A stretch of 64,000 nt of DNA from Gottfriedia luciferensis (lineage in GTDB: Bacteria > Bacillota > Bacilli > Bacillales > Bacillaceae_G). This document shows positions 18,308-27,417 of the stretch, piece by piece. The number at the start of each line of letters is the position of its first letter. The stretch's first letter is position 1. Under the pieces are notes generated by a model. The model was given only the letters and a program-made list of their open reading frames with translations, had not been told where the DNA came from and did no database searches. The position numbers were made by a program, and so were the translations under genes. Location: assembly GCF_001712755.1 (NCBI RefSeq), contig NZ_MDKC01000033.1, forward strand, positions 242,761 to 306,760, read 5' to 3'.

Positions 18308-19144
18308 ATGAATATTTCATCGTCAAATAATTTTCAACTTTATGGTTTTAATAACTTAACGAAATCTTTAAGTTTTAATATGTATGATATTTGCTTTACA
18401 AAAACAAAAGAAGAACGTGAAGCATATATACAGTACATCGATGAACAATATAACGCTGACCGTTTAACAAAAATTTTAACTGAAGTTACGCATATAATCG
18501 GAGCTCACATTTTAAATGTTGCAAAACAAGATTATGATCCTCAAGGAGCAAGTGTTACAATTCTCGTTTCAGAAGGTCCGGTTGATAACCCTTCATCTGA
18601 AACTTTTTCCGAATCACCTGGTCCATTACCGGAGCTAGTAGTAGCAGCTTTAGATAAAAGTCATATTACTGTTCATACCTACCCAGAATATCATCCGGAT
18701 GATGGAATTAGTACATTCAGAGCAGATATTGATGTATCTACTTGTGGAGAAATTTCTCCTTTAAAAGCTTTAAACTACTTAATACACCAATTTGATGCAG
18801 ATATTATGACAATTGATTATCGAGTTCGAGGATTTACTCGTGATGTTAGCGGTTATAAATTATTTATTGATCATGATATAAACTCAATCCAAAATTACAT
18901 TCCTCAAAAAATAAAGGACATGTATCAAATGATTGATGTGAATGTATTCCAAGAAAATATTTTCCACACGAAATGTAAGTTGAAACAATTTAATTTAGAT
19001 AATTACCTTTTTGGCTACACAAAAGAAAAATTAGACGCGGATGAAATTTCACAAATAGAAGAAAAAGTGAAGTATGAGATGGACGAAATCTTTTACGGTA
19101 AAAATTTATGGAATGGTCCTGATGTGGAGGATATTGATGGATGA
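18308..19144 (+). CDS. speD: S-adenosylmethionine decarboxylase proenzyme, E. coli-type (class 1A)
   Basis: 278 residues. It makes decarboxylated SAM, the aminopropyl donor for spermidine. The sequence is close to Escherichia coli SpeD over nearly its whole length (for example [24 protein letters not shown]). K117-S118 in [13 protein letters not shown] is the predicted self-cleavage site; Ser118 becomes the pyruvoyl group. Many Bacillus species, including B. subtilis, use a much shorter class 1B SpeD of about 126 residues, so the long form is notable. AGGAGG precedes the ATG and the stop overlaps the next gene by 4 bases. Confidence 0.93.
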   Translation: MNISSSNNFQLYGFNNLTKSLSFNMYDICFTKTKEEREAYIQYIDEQYNADRLTKILTEVTHIIGAHILNVAKQDYDPQGASVTILVSEGPVDNPSSETFSESPGPLPELVVAALDKSHITVHTYPEYHPDDGISTFRADIDVSTCGEISPLKALNYLIHQFDADIMTIDYRVRGFTRDVSGYKLFIDHDINSIQNYIPQKIKDMYQMIDVNVFQENIFHTKCKLKQFNLDNYLFGYTKEKLDADEISQIEEKVKYEMDEIFYGKNLWNGPDVEDIDG

Positions 19145-21471
19145 TGGATCACAGTAAAACACCGCTTTTAACTGAATTAGTCCGTTATGCTAAGGAAGAT
19201 ATAACAAGCTTTGATGTTCCTGGGCATAAAAGAGGTAATTCACTCGAGGAATTAAGAGAGCTTTGGAGTGATATGGCTCTTAAAATGGATGTCAATTCTT
19301 CAAAGCGTGTTGATAACTTATCGCATCCAACAGGTGTAATCCAAGAAGCCGAAACTTTATTAGCAGATGCCTTTCATTCAGATAACGCTTATATGTTAGT
19401 AAATGGTTCGACTTCTGGCGTTCAATATATGATTATGAGCGCCCTTGAACATGGCGATAAAATTCTCCTACCAAGGAATGTACACAAATCCGCAATAAAT
19501 GCATTAATCTTAGCAGGTGCTAAACCAGTATTTATTGAACCAGAAATCGATTATGAGTATGGAATTGTAAATGGTGTTTCTGTAAAATCTGTTCTTCATG
19601 CCCTAGACTTAAATTCGGATGTTAAAGCCATCCTGATTATAAATCCGACCTATTTTGGAGCAACTTCAGATCTAAAACAAATTATCGACATCGGTCATTC
19701 CAAGGGGATTCCTGTTTTAGTAGACCAAGCTCATGGTGCTCACTTTTCGTTTCACCCTGATTTACCAACTAACGCTGCCCTTCTTGGTGCTGACCTTGTT
19801 ACCCTTAGTTTGCATAAAACTGGTGGTGCTTTAACACAAGCATCAGTTCTACTACATAACGATGGGATCATTACTAAAAATAGGGTTCGATCTACAATTA
19901 ATTTATTTCAAACAACATCTGCTTCCTATTTACTTATGTGTTCAATCGATGTTGCAAGAAAGAAATTAGTCTTAGAAGGTCAAGAGCGTTTTGAAAAATT
20001 ACTCAATTTAACAAGAAAAGCTAAAGAAGAAATTAACTCCATAAAAGGATTAAAATGTATTACGCAAGATACATATCGAAATGGAGTTGGAGTATTCGAT
20101 TACGATGAGTTAAAACTCGTCGTTAAAGTTTCAGATTTAGGCATGTCTGGTTTTAAAGTATATGACATGCTTGCAGAAGAATATAAAATTCAAATCGAAC
20201 TTGCCGAACCTAATGTCATTTTAGCAATTATCTCGCTAGGTGATAATGAAGACACCATTCAAACCTTAATTGATGCATTAAGAGATATTAGTGACCGATA
20301 TTATGGTAAACTTCCGAAACTTGAAACAGATATAAGTGTTGCATTAAAAAATCCTAAAATGGTCATGACTCCTAGAGAAGCGTACTATCATCCAAAACGT
20401 ATTATTTCAATTCATGATGCTAGTGGATTAATAAGTGGTGAATCCATCATGATTTACCCTCCTGGTATCCCACTTTGTATACCAGGTGAACTAATTTCAA
20501 CTGAATTAATTCAGCATTATCTTTATTTAAAATCAGAAGGAACGATCACAATCAACGATGATGATGATCCTTATATCATAAAGGTCGTCGATCGAAGTTT
20601 GGAGGAAAATTTAATGGATTTATGGTATACAGAGAATCACCAAGAGGATACGAAGTTCTCCATAAAGGTTCAAGAACATATTCATTCTGAAAAAAGTGAA
20701 TTTCAACAAATCGATTTCTTTAGAAGTGAAACATTTGGAACATTCTTTACTCTAGATGGTTATATGATGGTGACTGAAAAGGATGAATTTATCTACCATG
20801 ATATGATTACGCATGTATCAATGGCCGTTAATCCAAATATTAAAAAAGTACTAATTATCGGTGGTGGCGACGGTGGAACTGCTCGTGAAGTACTACGATA
20901 CCCAGGTGTGGAAGTTGTTGATATGGTAGAAATTGATGAACGAGTAGTAAGGCTATGCCAACAATACTTACCTTTAACAGCCTCAAAATTAGATCAAGAT
21001 AATCGATTAACCTTATATTTTGAAGATGGCCTAAAATTCGTACAAGAAGCTGATGAAGGTTATTACGATCTGATTTTGGTAGATTCAACTGATCCTATTG
21101 GACCTGGTGAAGGGCTTTTTACAGTTGCTTTCTATAACAATTGCAAACGGGTATTAAGTGAAGAAGGTATTCTAATTAATCAGCACGAAAGTCCATATTA
21201 CGCTAGTTACGCGCACGAAATGAAACGTGCACATTCCAAAATTAAAGAAACTTTTCCGATTTCAAAAGTCTATCAATTCCATATGCCAACTTATCCATCC
21301 GGTCATTGGTTATTCGGATTTGCTTCAAAAAAATACGATCCAATTAAAGACATTAAAGCTGATGAATGGAATAAGCTAGGGATCGAAACAAAATATTATA
21401 ATACCGATCTACATGTTGGGTGCTTTATGCTTCCTACTTATGTAAAAAAACAATTAGATAATGAAGAGTAA
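19141..21471 (+). CDS. Fused basic amino-acid decarboxylase (SpeA-like) and spermidine synthase (SpeE)
   Basis: One 776-residue frame. Residues 1-491 form a PLP fold-type I Orn/Lys/Arg decarboxylase like B. subtilis SpeA: VPGHKRG near 26, NPTYFG at 169, DQAHGAH at 195, and SLHKTGGA with the PLP lysine at 226. Residues 492-776 form a complete spermidine synthase: GGGDGG at 574-579, MVEIDERVV, and [13 protein letters not shown]. There is no stop between them. GGAGGAAAATTT directly precedes Met492 (ATG 20614), so SpeE may also be made separately. Decarboxylase specificity (arginine versus ornithine) cannot be settled. It overlaps speD by ATGA. Confidence 0.9.
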   Translation: MMDHSKTPLLTELVRYAKEDITSFDVPGHKRGNSLEELRELWSDMALKMDVNSSKRVDNLSHPTGVIQEAETLLADAFHSDNAYMLVNGSTSGVQYMIMSALEHGDKILLPRNVHKSAINALILAGAKPVFIEPEIDYEYGIVNGVSVKSVLHALDLNSDVKAILIINPTYFGATSDLKQIIDIGHSKGIPVLVDQAHGAHFSFHPDLPTNAALLGADLVTLSLHKTGGALTQASVLLHNDGIITKNRVRSTINLFQTTSASYLLMCSIDVARKKLVLEGQERFEKLLNLTRKAKEEINSIKGLKCITQDTYRNGVGVFDYDELKLVVKVSDLGMSGFKVYDMLAEEYKIQIELAEPNVILAIISLGDNEDTIQTLIDALRDISDRYYGKLPKLETDISVALKNPKMVMTPREAYYHPKRIISIHDASGLISGESIMIYPPGIPLCIPGELISTELIQHYLYLKSEGTITINDDDDPYIIKVVDRSLEENLMDLWYTENHQEDTKFSIKVQEHIHSEKSEFQQIDFFRSETFGTFFTLDGYMMVTEKDEFIYHDMITHVSMAVNPNIKKVLIIGGGDGGTAREVLRYPGVEVVDMVEIDERVVRLCQQYLPLTASKLDQDNRLTLYFEDGLKFVQEADEGYYDLILVDSTDPIGPGEGLFTVAFYNNCKRVLSEEGILINQHESPYYASYAHEMKRAHSKIKETFPISKVYQFHMPTYPSGHWLFGFASKKYDPIKDIKADEWNKLGIETKYYNTDLHVGCFMLPTYVKKQLDNEE

Positions 21472-21477
21472 GTAAAG

Positions 21478-21683
21478 AAACCAGCAATCTGCTGGTTTCA
21501 GACTGCCCGCCAAACGCTCGCTTTCTTCGTTACTTCGCCTTTCTGCGGTGCTCATTACCGTCTAGGGTAACTCCGCTCCTCACTAGGCTTCGCGCCTCGA
21601 AAGACAAGCGCTTGCAATCAGTCTGAAAATCAAGTTTAAAGTACTTTCTCTACACACTGAAACCAGCAATGTGCTGGTTTTTT
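21478..21683 (+). repeat. Duplicated terminator stem enclosing a GC-rich insert
   Basis: AAACCAGCAATCTGCTGGTTT (pattern, 21478-21498) and a copy with one change (21660-21680, followed by T) form two terminator hairpins after the polyamine operon. Between them lies a GC-rich 127-bp block bounded by CAGACTG (21499-21505) and CAGTCTG (21619-21625), then AAAATCAAG and CTACACACTG. The block contains no reading frame of note and has partial self-complementarity (CGCTTTCTTCG against CGAAAGACAAGCG). Confidence 0.7.
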
Positions 21684-21698
21684 AAATTGCAATTAAAA

Positions 21699-21736
21699 AA
21701 GCTGCCCTAAAAGTAGTTTTACTTTAGGGACAGCTA
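21699..21736 (-). terminator. Terminator of the pirin-osmC operon
   Basis: AGCTG-CCCTAAAAGTA pairs with TACTTTAGGG-CAGCT; the T-run is on the minus strand. Confidence 0.8.
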
Positions 21737-21743
21737 CATTTTA

Positions 21744-22169
21744 TTACAGTACTTCCTCATCCTTCGTTCCATTTAAAGTGAAACTTGCTGTAATGTTAGC
21801 GTTTAAAGAATGAGCTACTGAGCAATATTTATCCTTTGATAATTTGATCGCTTTTCGAACTTTTTCTGCATCTAACTCTCCACCTAATATATAATGCAAG
21901 TGAATGTCAGTAAAACGTTTAGGGTGCTCCTCAGCTCGTTCACCATTTACTTCAATTTCGAATGAAGTTAGTTTTAATCTCATTTTTTCAAGGATTAATA
22001 CGATATCAATTGCTGTACAACCTGCGACCGCATTAATTAAAAGTTCAACTGGTGTAGGTGCACTATTGTCTCCACCTAAAGACTCGGCAGTATCCATTTT
22101 GATTTCATGGCCTGATGGTGCTATTCCTGAAAAAGCTAATTTACCATCCCATTTAATACTTGTTTTCAT
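21744..22169 (-). CDS. OsmC/Ohr-family protein
   Basis: 141 residues. Cys51 (GCTAID) and Cys116 (YCSVAH) are the two conserved cysteines of the OsmC family. Ohr-type members reduce organic hydroperoxides with these thiols; the YhfA-like branch is less clear. The AESLGGDNSAPTPVELL block is the usual dimer-interface segment. It is the second gene of an operon with a pirin gene, under MhqR-like boxes, which suggests quinone or electrophile stress. A ribosome binding site is present upstream of the ATG. Confidence 0.88.
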   Translation of the reverse strand: MKTSIKWDGKLAFSGIAPSGHEIKMDTAESLGGDNSAPTPVELLINAVAGCTAIDIVLILEKMRLKLTSFEIEVNGERAEEHPKRFTDIHLHYILGGELDAEKVRKAIKLSKDKYCSVAHSLNANITASFTLNGTKDEEVL

Positions 22170-22206
22170 TCCATTTTCCCCTCCATTGAATAGATCTTTT
22201 CATCTA

Positions 22207-22902
22207 TTATTTTTTCATTTCTACTACTAAATAATGTGAAAAATCTTTTGATTTTATTTTAATATCTTCTTCAATTATTTTTGCAGCATCACTAGCTTCC
22301 AATAGTTCTCCATTCACAATGGCATTTCCTTCTAATAAGACTAAATACGCTTGTCGATCCTTTTTCATTTCAAAAGAAATTTCTTCATTTTCATTTAATG
22401 CAAGCGAGTAAATATTTGCATCTTGGTGAATTTTAATTGGGGCACTCCCTTCAACCGGAGATACCATATGATACCATTTTCCTTCTCTCTTTTCCCAATC
22501 TGAAATTAAGTCTCCGTAATTCGGAGTATGACCGGCTTTGTCAGGAATAATCCATAATTGAATTAATCTTAATAAATCCCTGCCCATATTGTGTTCACTG
22601 TGATAAACACCTGTTCCTGCACTCATATATTGTATATCGCCACGTCCAATTTCATGTTTATTCCCCATACTATCAGCGTGAGTCAAGTTCCCATTAATGA
22701 CATACGATATAATTTCCATATCACTATGTGGATGAGTACCAAATCCTCTGTGTGCTTTAATTAAATCATCATTTAATACTCTTAATACACCAAAGTTCAT
22801 ATTACTTGGATCATAATAATTTGCAAATGAAAAATGATGAATTGTTTTTAACCAACCGTGATCAGCGTGACCTAATTGTTTACTATTGATTTTTTCGAAC
22901 AT
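22207..22902 (-). CDS. Pirin-family bicupin (quercetinase-like)
   Basis: 231 residues with two cupin halves. The metal ligands of pirins are visible: His57 and His59 (HPHSDMEI), His101 and Glu103 (HSEHN). YhhW-type members have quercetin 2,3-dioxygenase activity in vitro, and the B. subtilis MhqR and related regulons contain enzymes that cope with quinones and catechols. Promoter and operator evidence here supports a role against aromatic electrophiles. AAAGGAGCG precedes the ATG. The C-terminal cupin (residues 135-231) lacks metal ligands, as usual. Confidence 0.88.
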   Translation of the reverse strand: MFEKINSKQLGHADHGWLKTIHHFSFANYYDPSNMNFGVLRVLNDDLIKAHRGFGTHPHSDMEIISYVINGNLTHADSMGNKHEIGRGDIQYMSAGTGVYHSEHNMGRDLLRLIQLWIIPDKAGHTPNYGDLISDWEKREGKWYHMVSPVEGSAPIKIHQDANIYSLALNENEEISFEMKKDRQAYLVLLEGNAIVNGELLEASDAAKIIEEDIKIKSKDFSHYLVVEMKK

Positions 22903-22924
22903 TGTTTATCGCTCCTTTTATTTT

Positions 22925-22942
22925 TATCTTTAATTCGAGATA
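22925..22942. promoter_or_regulatory. MhqR-like operator, proximal to pirin gene
   Basis: TATCTTTAATTCGAGATA matches the B. subtilis MhqR consensus tATCTcgaAtTCgAGATa, as I know it, at all but two positions. It lies 23 bases upstream of the pirin start codon. Confidence 0.6.
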
Positions 22943-23031
22943 TTTACCAAAAAATAACCTATCTAGATATCTTATAAATCCATTTGTTTAACACGATACT
23001 TTCTATTTCATTTTACCGATCTCTTACCTAT

Positions 23032-23063
23032 ATTGTATCAAAAAATATCTTTAATTCAAGATA
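23032..23063 (-). promoter_or_regulatory. Pirin operon promoter overlapped by a second MhqR-like operator
   Basis: On the minus strand TTGAAT (23059-23054), 16 bases, then TACAAT (23037-23032) form a sigma-A-like promoter. TATCTTTAATTCAAGATA (23046-23063) covers the -35 hexamer. The same palindrome followed by T could also act as the fosB terminator. Confidence 0.55.
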
Positions 23064-23102
23064 TTTTTTGAAGAAAGTTTAGATAAACTTTCTATCCAAC
23101 GA

Positions 23103-23525
23103 CTAAATATAAAAATCCATATGTGGTTTTGTTTGCTTATAATATTCAATCCGATCTCGCATTGTACCAGTATGAAATTCAAATTTATGTCCATCTGGAT
23201 CAGTAAAATAAATTGAATTTTTATCTCGTTTATCTCTGTCACGACCATTCAATATATTCACCTTAAGTTGAACTAATTTATCATACATTTTTTCGAATGA
23301 GTCTTCGTCTATTGAAAAAGCCAAATGGGTATATGATTGACGAATTTCATTTCTAGGTATACCCTCCTCTACATTTAAAGCGAGCCATATACCATTTAAA
23401 TCAAAATATGCTGTTGTTTTTCCTTTCACTAAGAGAGTTGCATCAAATACATTTCGATAAAAATCAATCGATGTTTCAAGATTAGATACAGAAAACAACA
23501 AATGATTGATCCCTTTTATCTCCAT
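23103..23525 (-). CDS. fosB: FosB, metallothiol transferase (fosfomycin resistance)
   Basis: 140 residues, close to B. subtilis FosB along its length. This vicinal-oxygen-chelate enzyme opens the epoxide of fosfomycin with bacillithiol using a divalent metal. The ligands His8, His67 and Glu116 are all present (GINHLLF, YTHLAF, HKFEFH). It starts 3 bases after the DUF2332 gene, whose end contains its GGAGG ribosome binding site, so the two are cotranscribed. Confidence 0.93.
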   Translation of the reverse strand: MEIKGINHLLFSVSNLETSIDFYRNVFDATLLVKGKTTAYFDLNGIWLALNVEEGIPRNEIRQSYTHLAFSIDEDSFEKMYDKLVQLKVNILNGRDRDKRDKNSIYFTDPDGHKFEFHTGTMRDRIEYYKQTKPHMDFYI

Positions 23526-23528
23526 TTA

Positions 23529-24557
23529 CTAAATCCTCCATTCAAACCATTTTCCATGACCTTCCGTTTCTCCAATTATTTCTTCATATTTTATGCCATT
23601 AATATAATAGTCAAGATGTAGCATTCGATCCCAAATATTGTTATATAGATGAAACACATCCCTATTTTTACTAATATCTTCAATCGTTTTTAGTAAACTT
23701 TGTTTCCCCTCAACCGGTATTTGATTTGCGACATGTGTATGAAAAATACATAAAATTGTATCTTTTGATAATTGATTGACTACTTCTGGAAGTATTTTAA
23801 TTCCGTTTGCTTCAATTAAATTGATTTCATTTTCTTTTAAACAGCTAACAGCTTTTTCAAATAGTTCTCTTCGTTCAAAATGCTCTGGCCAAATTAAGGC
23901 TTTTAACCACAAATAGTCTTCTTCGTTTGATAAATCATTTACGTGTAAATCTATTCCATATCGATCAACAACTGGAGGCGCTTTGCCTAATAATGCGAGA
24001 ATAGTTGGGCCATTATCTTTTACCTCCGAATTGATGAGAACATTGGATTTTTTATTCCCATAAATAGTTTCACTTGAGCTATAAGAATACTTATATTGAT
24101 CCCATAATAGTTGAAGTCCAGCACTAGTACCTATCTCTATTAACGAGATTGGTTTATTAACCTTTTGATAAATGTAAGAAAAACATGGATAAAGATAAGC
24201 ACAACGTCTAACTTCATTTGTTTGGACAATTTTCGTTTGAATAAGCTGAATAATCTCGTTTCTAAATTTTCTACAAAAATCCTGAAAATATGGATAGGAA
24301 TCTTCTAATTTCTTTGGTGTTTCTACTAGGCTTGGATAGAACTCTTTTAACCGATGATGATTACCATTCATTAATAAATAATGAATCGCACCTAATAATA
24401 AATTTGGAATAGGCTGACCACATTGCGCAAAAGCACATAAATCATGTATCTCTTCGTCTTCTGCAATTTTTAATGATAAATATTCATATAATCTACTAGA
24501 ATTTTCACATTCATTTTTTGCAAATTGCTTAAAACGTTGCTTCAGTTGAATATTCAT
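23529..24557 (-). CDS. DUF2332 protein
   Basis: 342 residues matching the DUF2332 family of uncharacterised proteins. ISLIEIGTSAGLQLLWDQY near residue 137 looks like a SAM-binding methyltransferase motif I, and the later ILCIFHTHVANQIP segment would be the motif IV region. A methyltransferase-like fold is therefore plausible but unproven. No signal peptide. It is the first gene of a pair with fosB; there is no obvious target. Confidence 0.75.
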   Translation of the reverse strand: MNIQLKQRFKQFAKNECENSSRLYEYLSLKIAEDEEIHDLCAFAQCGQPIPNLLLGAIHYLLMNGNHHRLKEFYPSLVETPKKLEDSYPYFQDFCRKFRNEIIQLIQTKIVQTNEVRRCAYLYPCFSYIYQKVNKPISLIEIGTSAGLQLLWDQYKYSYSSSETIYGNKKSNVLINSEVKDNGPTILALLGKAPPVVDRYGIDLHVNDLSNEEDYLWLKALIWPEHFERRELFEKAVSCLKENEINLIEANGIKILPEVVNQLSKDTILCIFHTHVANQIPVEGKQSLLKTIEDISKNRDVFHLYNNIWDRMLHLDYYINGIKYEEIIGETEGHGKWFEWRI

Positions 24558-24685
24558 CTAATCATCCTTAATATTTTTATTTTTCAAACTTCTATTTACA
24601 TAATTTTACCATACGATATAATTTCTTATTGTACTACGTGTTCTTTTTTGTTGATCTTAAATAAAAACTTTGGGGTGATTAATTG

Positions 24686-25195
24686 ATGTCCAGACCAAAT
24701 CCAAACGAATATAATCCACATTTTAAAGGTTATATTGAACTAGTTCCTGAAGGTGACTTACAAACTATTTTGAAGAAGCAATTAGAGGAATCAATCAGTT
24801 TTTTTAAAGCAATCTCGAAAGAAAAATCTGAATATCGATATGCGGAAGGAAAATGGAGTATTAAGGAAGTTCTTGGACATTTAGTCGATACTGAAAGGAT
24901 AATGTGCTATCGTCTATTGGCAATTGCAAGAGGTGATCACACTCCTTTACCATCGTTTGATGAGAATGCCTATAATGAAAATGCTAATTTTAACCGACTT
25001 GAACTAGAGCAAATTATTTATGAATATCAAACTGTTCGTCAAGCCACTTTATCTATGCTAGAGAATTTATCTAATGAAACATTAGAAAATGAAGGTAATG
25101 TGCTAAATCACCCAACGACACCTCGTGCTATTGCTTATATTATTGCTGGTCATGAGTTGCATCACTTAAAAATTATTAATGATCGATATTTTTAA
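24686..25195 (+). CDS. DinB/YfiT-family putative metal-dependent protein
   Basis: 169 residues from the ATG at 24686, with GGGGTGAT upstream. It has the four-helix DinB/YfiT fold: GKWSIKEVLGHLVDTERIM (metal His at GHLVD), and a C-terminal GHELHHLKII that provides the other two His. Members bind Ni or Zn and some are thiol transferases using bacillithiol or mycothiol. The substrate is unknown. It is a monocistronic gene, divergent from the DUF2332-fosB pair. Confidence 0.85.
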   Translation: MSRPNPNEYNPHFKGYIELVPEGDLQTILKKQLEESISFFKAISKEKSEYRYAEGKWSIKEVLGHLVDTERIMCYRLLAIARGDHTPLPSFDENAYNENANFNRLELEQIIYEYQTVRQATLSMLENLSNETLENEGNVLNHPTTPRAIAYIIAGHELHHLKIINDRYF

Positions 25196-25201
25196 AAGTT
25201 G

Positions 25202-25231
25202 AAAGAGCAGGAAAATCCTTTTCCTGCTCTT
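25202..25231. terminator. Hairpin between DinB gene and mtaD
   Basis: AGAGCAGGAAAA pairs with TTTTCCTGCTCT. The genes converge here, and the hairpin could serve both; the T-runs are short. Confidence 0.65.
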
Positions 25232-25247
25232 CCTTGTATACTTACTT

Positions 25248-26555
25248 CTAAGCAAATCTACTCTGTAATCGATTTACTTCTGCAATTACTTTTTCTTCAT
25301 CAATTGTTAAACTAATACGGTCTTTTACGATTGCTTTCCCATCAATGAAAACATCACATACATCACTACCACGTGCAGCGTATAGTAAGTGAGAATAGGC
25401 ATTGCTTAATGGTTGTAAATGCTCTTTATCAAATGGATAAATTGTAATAAAGTCTGCCTTTTTATTGGCTTCAAGTGAGCCAGTATGTCCCATTCCTATA
25501 GCTTCTGCTCCACCTCGAGTAGCCAAAGTTAATGCAGTTTGCGCTGAGAATTTCGTAGCATCTTTATACATTCCTTTTTGTAGCAGTGCTGCTATTCTCA
25601 CTTCTTCAAACATGTCAAGATTGTTATTAGATGCGGTGCTATCCGTTGCTATACCAACTTTTACTCCGGCGTCTAATAAACTAACCACATCAGCAACCCC
25701 AGAACCTAACTTTAAATTACTAATTGGATTATGAGCAACTCGTACATCATATTCCTTTAGTATCGCTCTTTCTTCATCATTTAGAACTACACCGTGAGCC
25801 ATTACTGTCGGCTGATTAAATACACCTAATTTGCGAAGATGTTCAACAGGTCGGTTTGCATAACGCGTTTCAATATCTTGAATTTCATAATCTGTTTCGG
25901 ATACATGAATGTGCATCATTAAATCATTTTCTTTTGCAATACGTGCACTTTCGATTAGAGCTTCTGGTGTACATGCATATGGACTATGAGGTGCAACCAT
26001 CGTTGTTAGACGGCCATCAGCAAACCTTTTGTAGTCTTTTGAAAATTGCTCAGCACCTTTAAGATTCAATCTTTGCTCTTCTTCAGTTCCAAAGCTAAAT
26101 ATTGAATATGAAAATGCTCCTCTAATTCCAGTTTCACCAATTGTCTCCATGACAACATTTGGATCGATTCCATTTGGGTTAAACATATCTGAGAAAGTTG
26201 TCGTACCCGATTTAACCATTTCTAAAATACCAAGCTGTGCACTTACAGAAGCAATTTCAGTTGTATATTGTCTTTCGATTGGCCATATTTTAGTTTCTAA
26301 CCAAGGCTTTAGTAGCATGTCATCTCCTATACCACGTAAAAGCGTCATAAGAATATGAGAATGTGTATTTACAAGTCCTGGCATTACCCATTTCCCTTGA
26401 AGATTAACAACTTGCTCTGCATCCTTCATTAACTCTTCAGAATGATTTCCGACATAAGTAATGAATTGATCTTGTACAATCATCATACCGTTTTCAAAGA
26501 TTTTATTTTCTTGATCCATTGTAAAAAATGTTGCATTTATATAGACTGTTTTCAT
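25248..26555 (-). CDS. mtaD: MtaD-type amidohydrolase (methylthioadenosine/S-adenosylhomocysteine deaminase)
   Basis: 435 residues. Metal-dependent amidohydrolase: His65-x-His67 (NTHSH), MHIHVSETDYE with the next ligands, AHGVVLN, and ATDSTASNNNLDMFEE with the catalytic Asp. This pattern is the MtaD/SsnA/TrzN group; MtaD members deaminate methylthioadenosine, S-adenosylhomocysteine or adenosine to the inosine form. The leader contains an adenine-type riboswitch, which supports an adenine-nucleoside substrate. The exact substrate remains inferred. GGAGGAAAA precedes the ATG. Confidence 0.85.
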   Translation of the reverse strand: MKTVYINATFFTMDQENKIFENGMMIVQDQFITYVGNHSEELMKDAEQVVNLQGKWVMPGLVNTHSHILMTLLRGIGDDMLLKPWLETKIWPIERQYTTEIASVSAQLGILEMVKSGTTTFSDMFNPNGIDPNVVMETIGETGIRGAFSYSIFSFGTEEEQRLNLKGAEQFSKDYKRFADGRLTTMVAPHSPYACTPEALIESARIAKENDLMMHIHVSETDYEIQDIETRYANRPVEHLRKLGVFNQPTVMAHGVVLNDEERAILKEYDVRVAHNPISNLKLGSGVADVVSLLDAGVKVGIATDSTASNNNLDMFEEVRIAALLQKGMYKDATKFSAQTALTLATRGGAEAIGMGHTGSLEANKKADFITIYPFDKEHLQPLSNAYSHLLYAARGSDVCDVFIDGKAIVKDRISLTIDEEKVIAEVNRLQSRFA

Positions 26556-26597
26556 TATTTTTCCTCCATAGTCATTTTCTTAATTGTGTAAAAAATA

Positions 26598-26709
26598 AAA
26601 AAATCCTGATTACGAAGAAGGATGTAAATAAAATTACATTCTTTTTCGTAATCAGGATTTTACGGTTCCTGGTAGAGACCCTCATACCATATCAATGAGG
26701 TTATACAAT
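26598..26709 (-). promoter_or_regulatory. Purine riboswitch of adenine type with terminator
   Basis: Minus strand: P1 TTGTA/TACGA, J1/2 TAA, P2 CCTCA...TGAGG with the conserved GATATGG loop, J2/3 GTCTCTA, P3 CCAGGA.../TCCTG with the CCGTAAA loop, J3/1 ATT. The pyrimidine that selects the ligand (position 74 in the numbering of xpt) is U, as in the pbuE and add adenine aptamers. A terminator (AAAATCCTGATTACGAA pairing with TTCGTAATCAGGATTTT) uses the 3' half of the aptamer, so ligand binding should turn the gene on. Confidence 0.92.
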
Positions 26710-26802
26710 TTTTGTATGTTGTTATATTAAAACATAATAAATGATTAGTAAGGAATGTTCAAGGATTTCTATAATTTAACAAAAATAAAAGCTATATACT
26801 CT

Positions 26803-27258
26803 CTATTCTAATTTCCCAAGTATTCTTATGATTTTGTGCATCGAGTAGTCTAAATCAAGTAAGTCTTCCTCATCAAGTTGACCAATCCGTTCACAAAAAA
26901 TATGATAAAAATCTTCCCATCGTTTTGTGACAACTTTTTTACCTTTTTCAGTAAGTATAATTTTTACACTCCGTTTATCATTCGGATCTTGAATTTTTGA
27001 TACATATTCTTTTTCTTCTAATTTCTTAATTAATGGCGTCATTTGCTGTTTAGAAATGCTTATATTTTGAGCTAGCTCTGTAATTGAAATTCCATCTACT
27101 GTTTGAAACAGCTCTTCTAGTATATGACTTTGTAAATGAGTTAACTCGGACTGCTTATTCTTTAAAGAGTTTTTAGTGCCCTGCTTGTTAAACTTATTAA
27201 AAACTAGAGGAAGTAGTTGGATAAACTTCTCTGCAATTTGATTTGGATTTGAATTCAT
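26803..27258 (-). CDS. MarR-family transcriptional regulator
   Basis: 151 residues from the ATG at 27258; an upstream GTG at 27300 has no ribosome binding site. The winged-helix domain spans roughly residues 40-125, with the recognition helix around ISISKQQMTPLIKKL and the wing DPNDKRSVKIILTEKG. It is divergent from the glycosidase-like gene; palindromes AGTAAATA...TATTTACT in the gap are the probable operators, so it is likely to repress that gene and itself. The inducer is unknown. Confidence 0.88.
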   Translation of the reverse strand: MNSNPNQIAEKFIQLLPLVFNKFNKQGTKNSLKNKQSELTHLQSHILEELFQTVDGISITELAQNISISKQQMTPLIKKLEEKEYVSKIQDPNDKRSVKIILTEKGKKVVTKRWEDFYHIFCERIGQLDEEDLLDLDYSMHKIIRILGKLE

Positions 27259-27377
27259 TTTATTACAAACCTTTCTAGGAAAAAATATCAAAATTGACAC
27301 ATAGTAAATAAAAGTTTATTATTTACCGAGATATAATTCTATAATATCACAATTATATAAATTAAACCAATCTAATA

Positions 27378-27395
27378 AGTAAATAGATATTTACT
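27378..27395. promoter_or_regulatory. Palindrome, probable MarR operator
   Basis: AGTAAATA-GA-TATTTACT has perfect 8-bp arms and lies 23 bases before the glycosidase-like start. A second, looser copy (GTAAATA ... TATTTAC) lies at about 27302-27325 beside the marR start. Confidence 0.6.
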
Positions 27396-27417
27396 ATCTA
27401 ACAAAGGAGTAAAGTAG

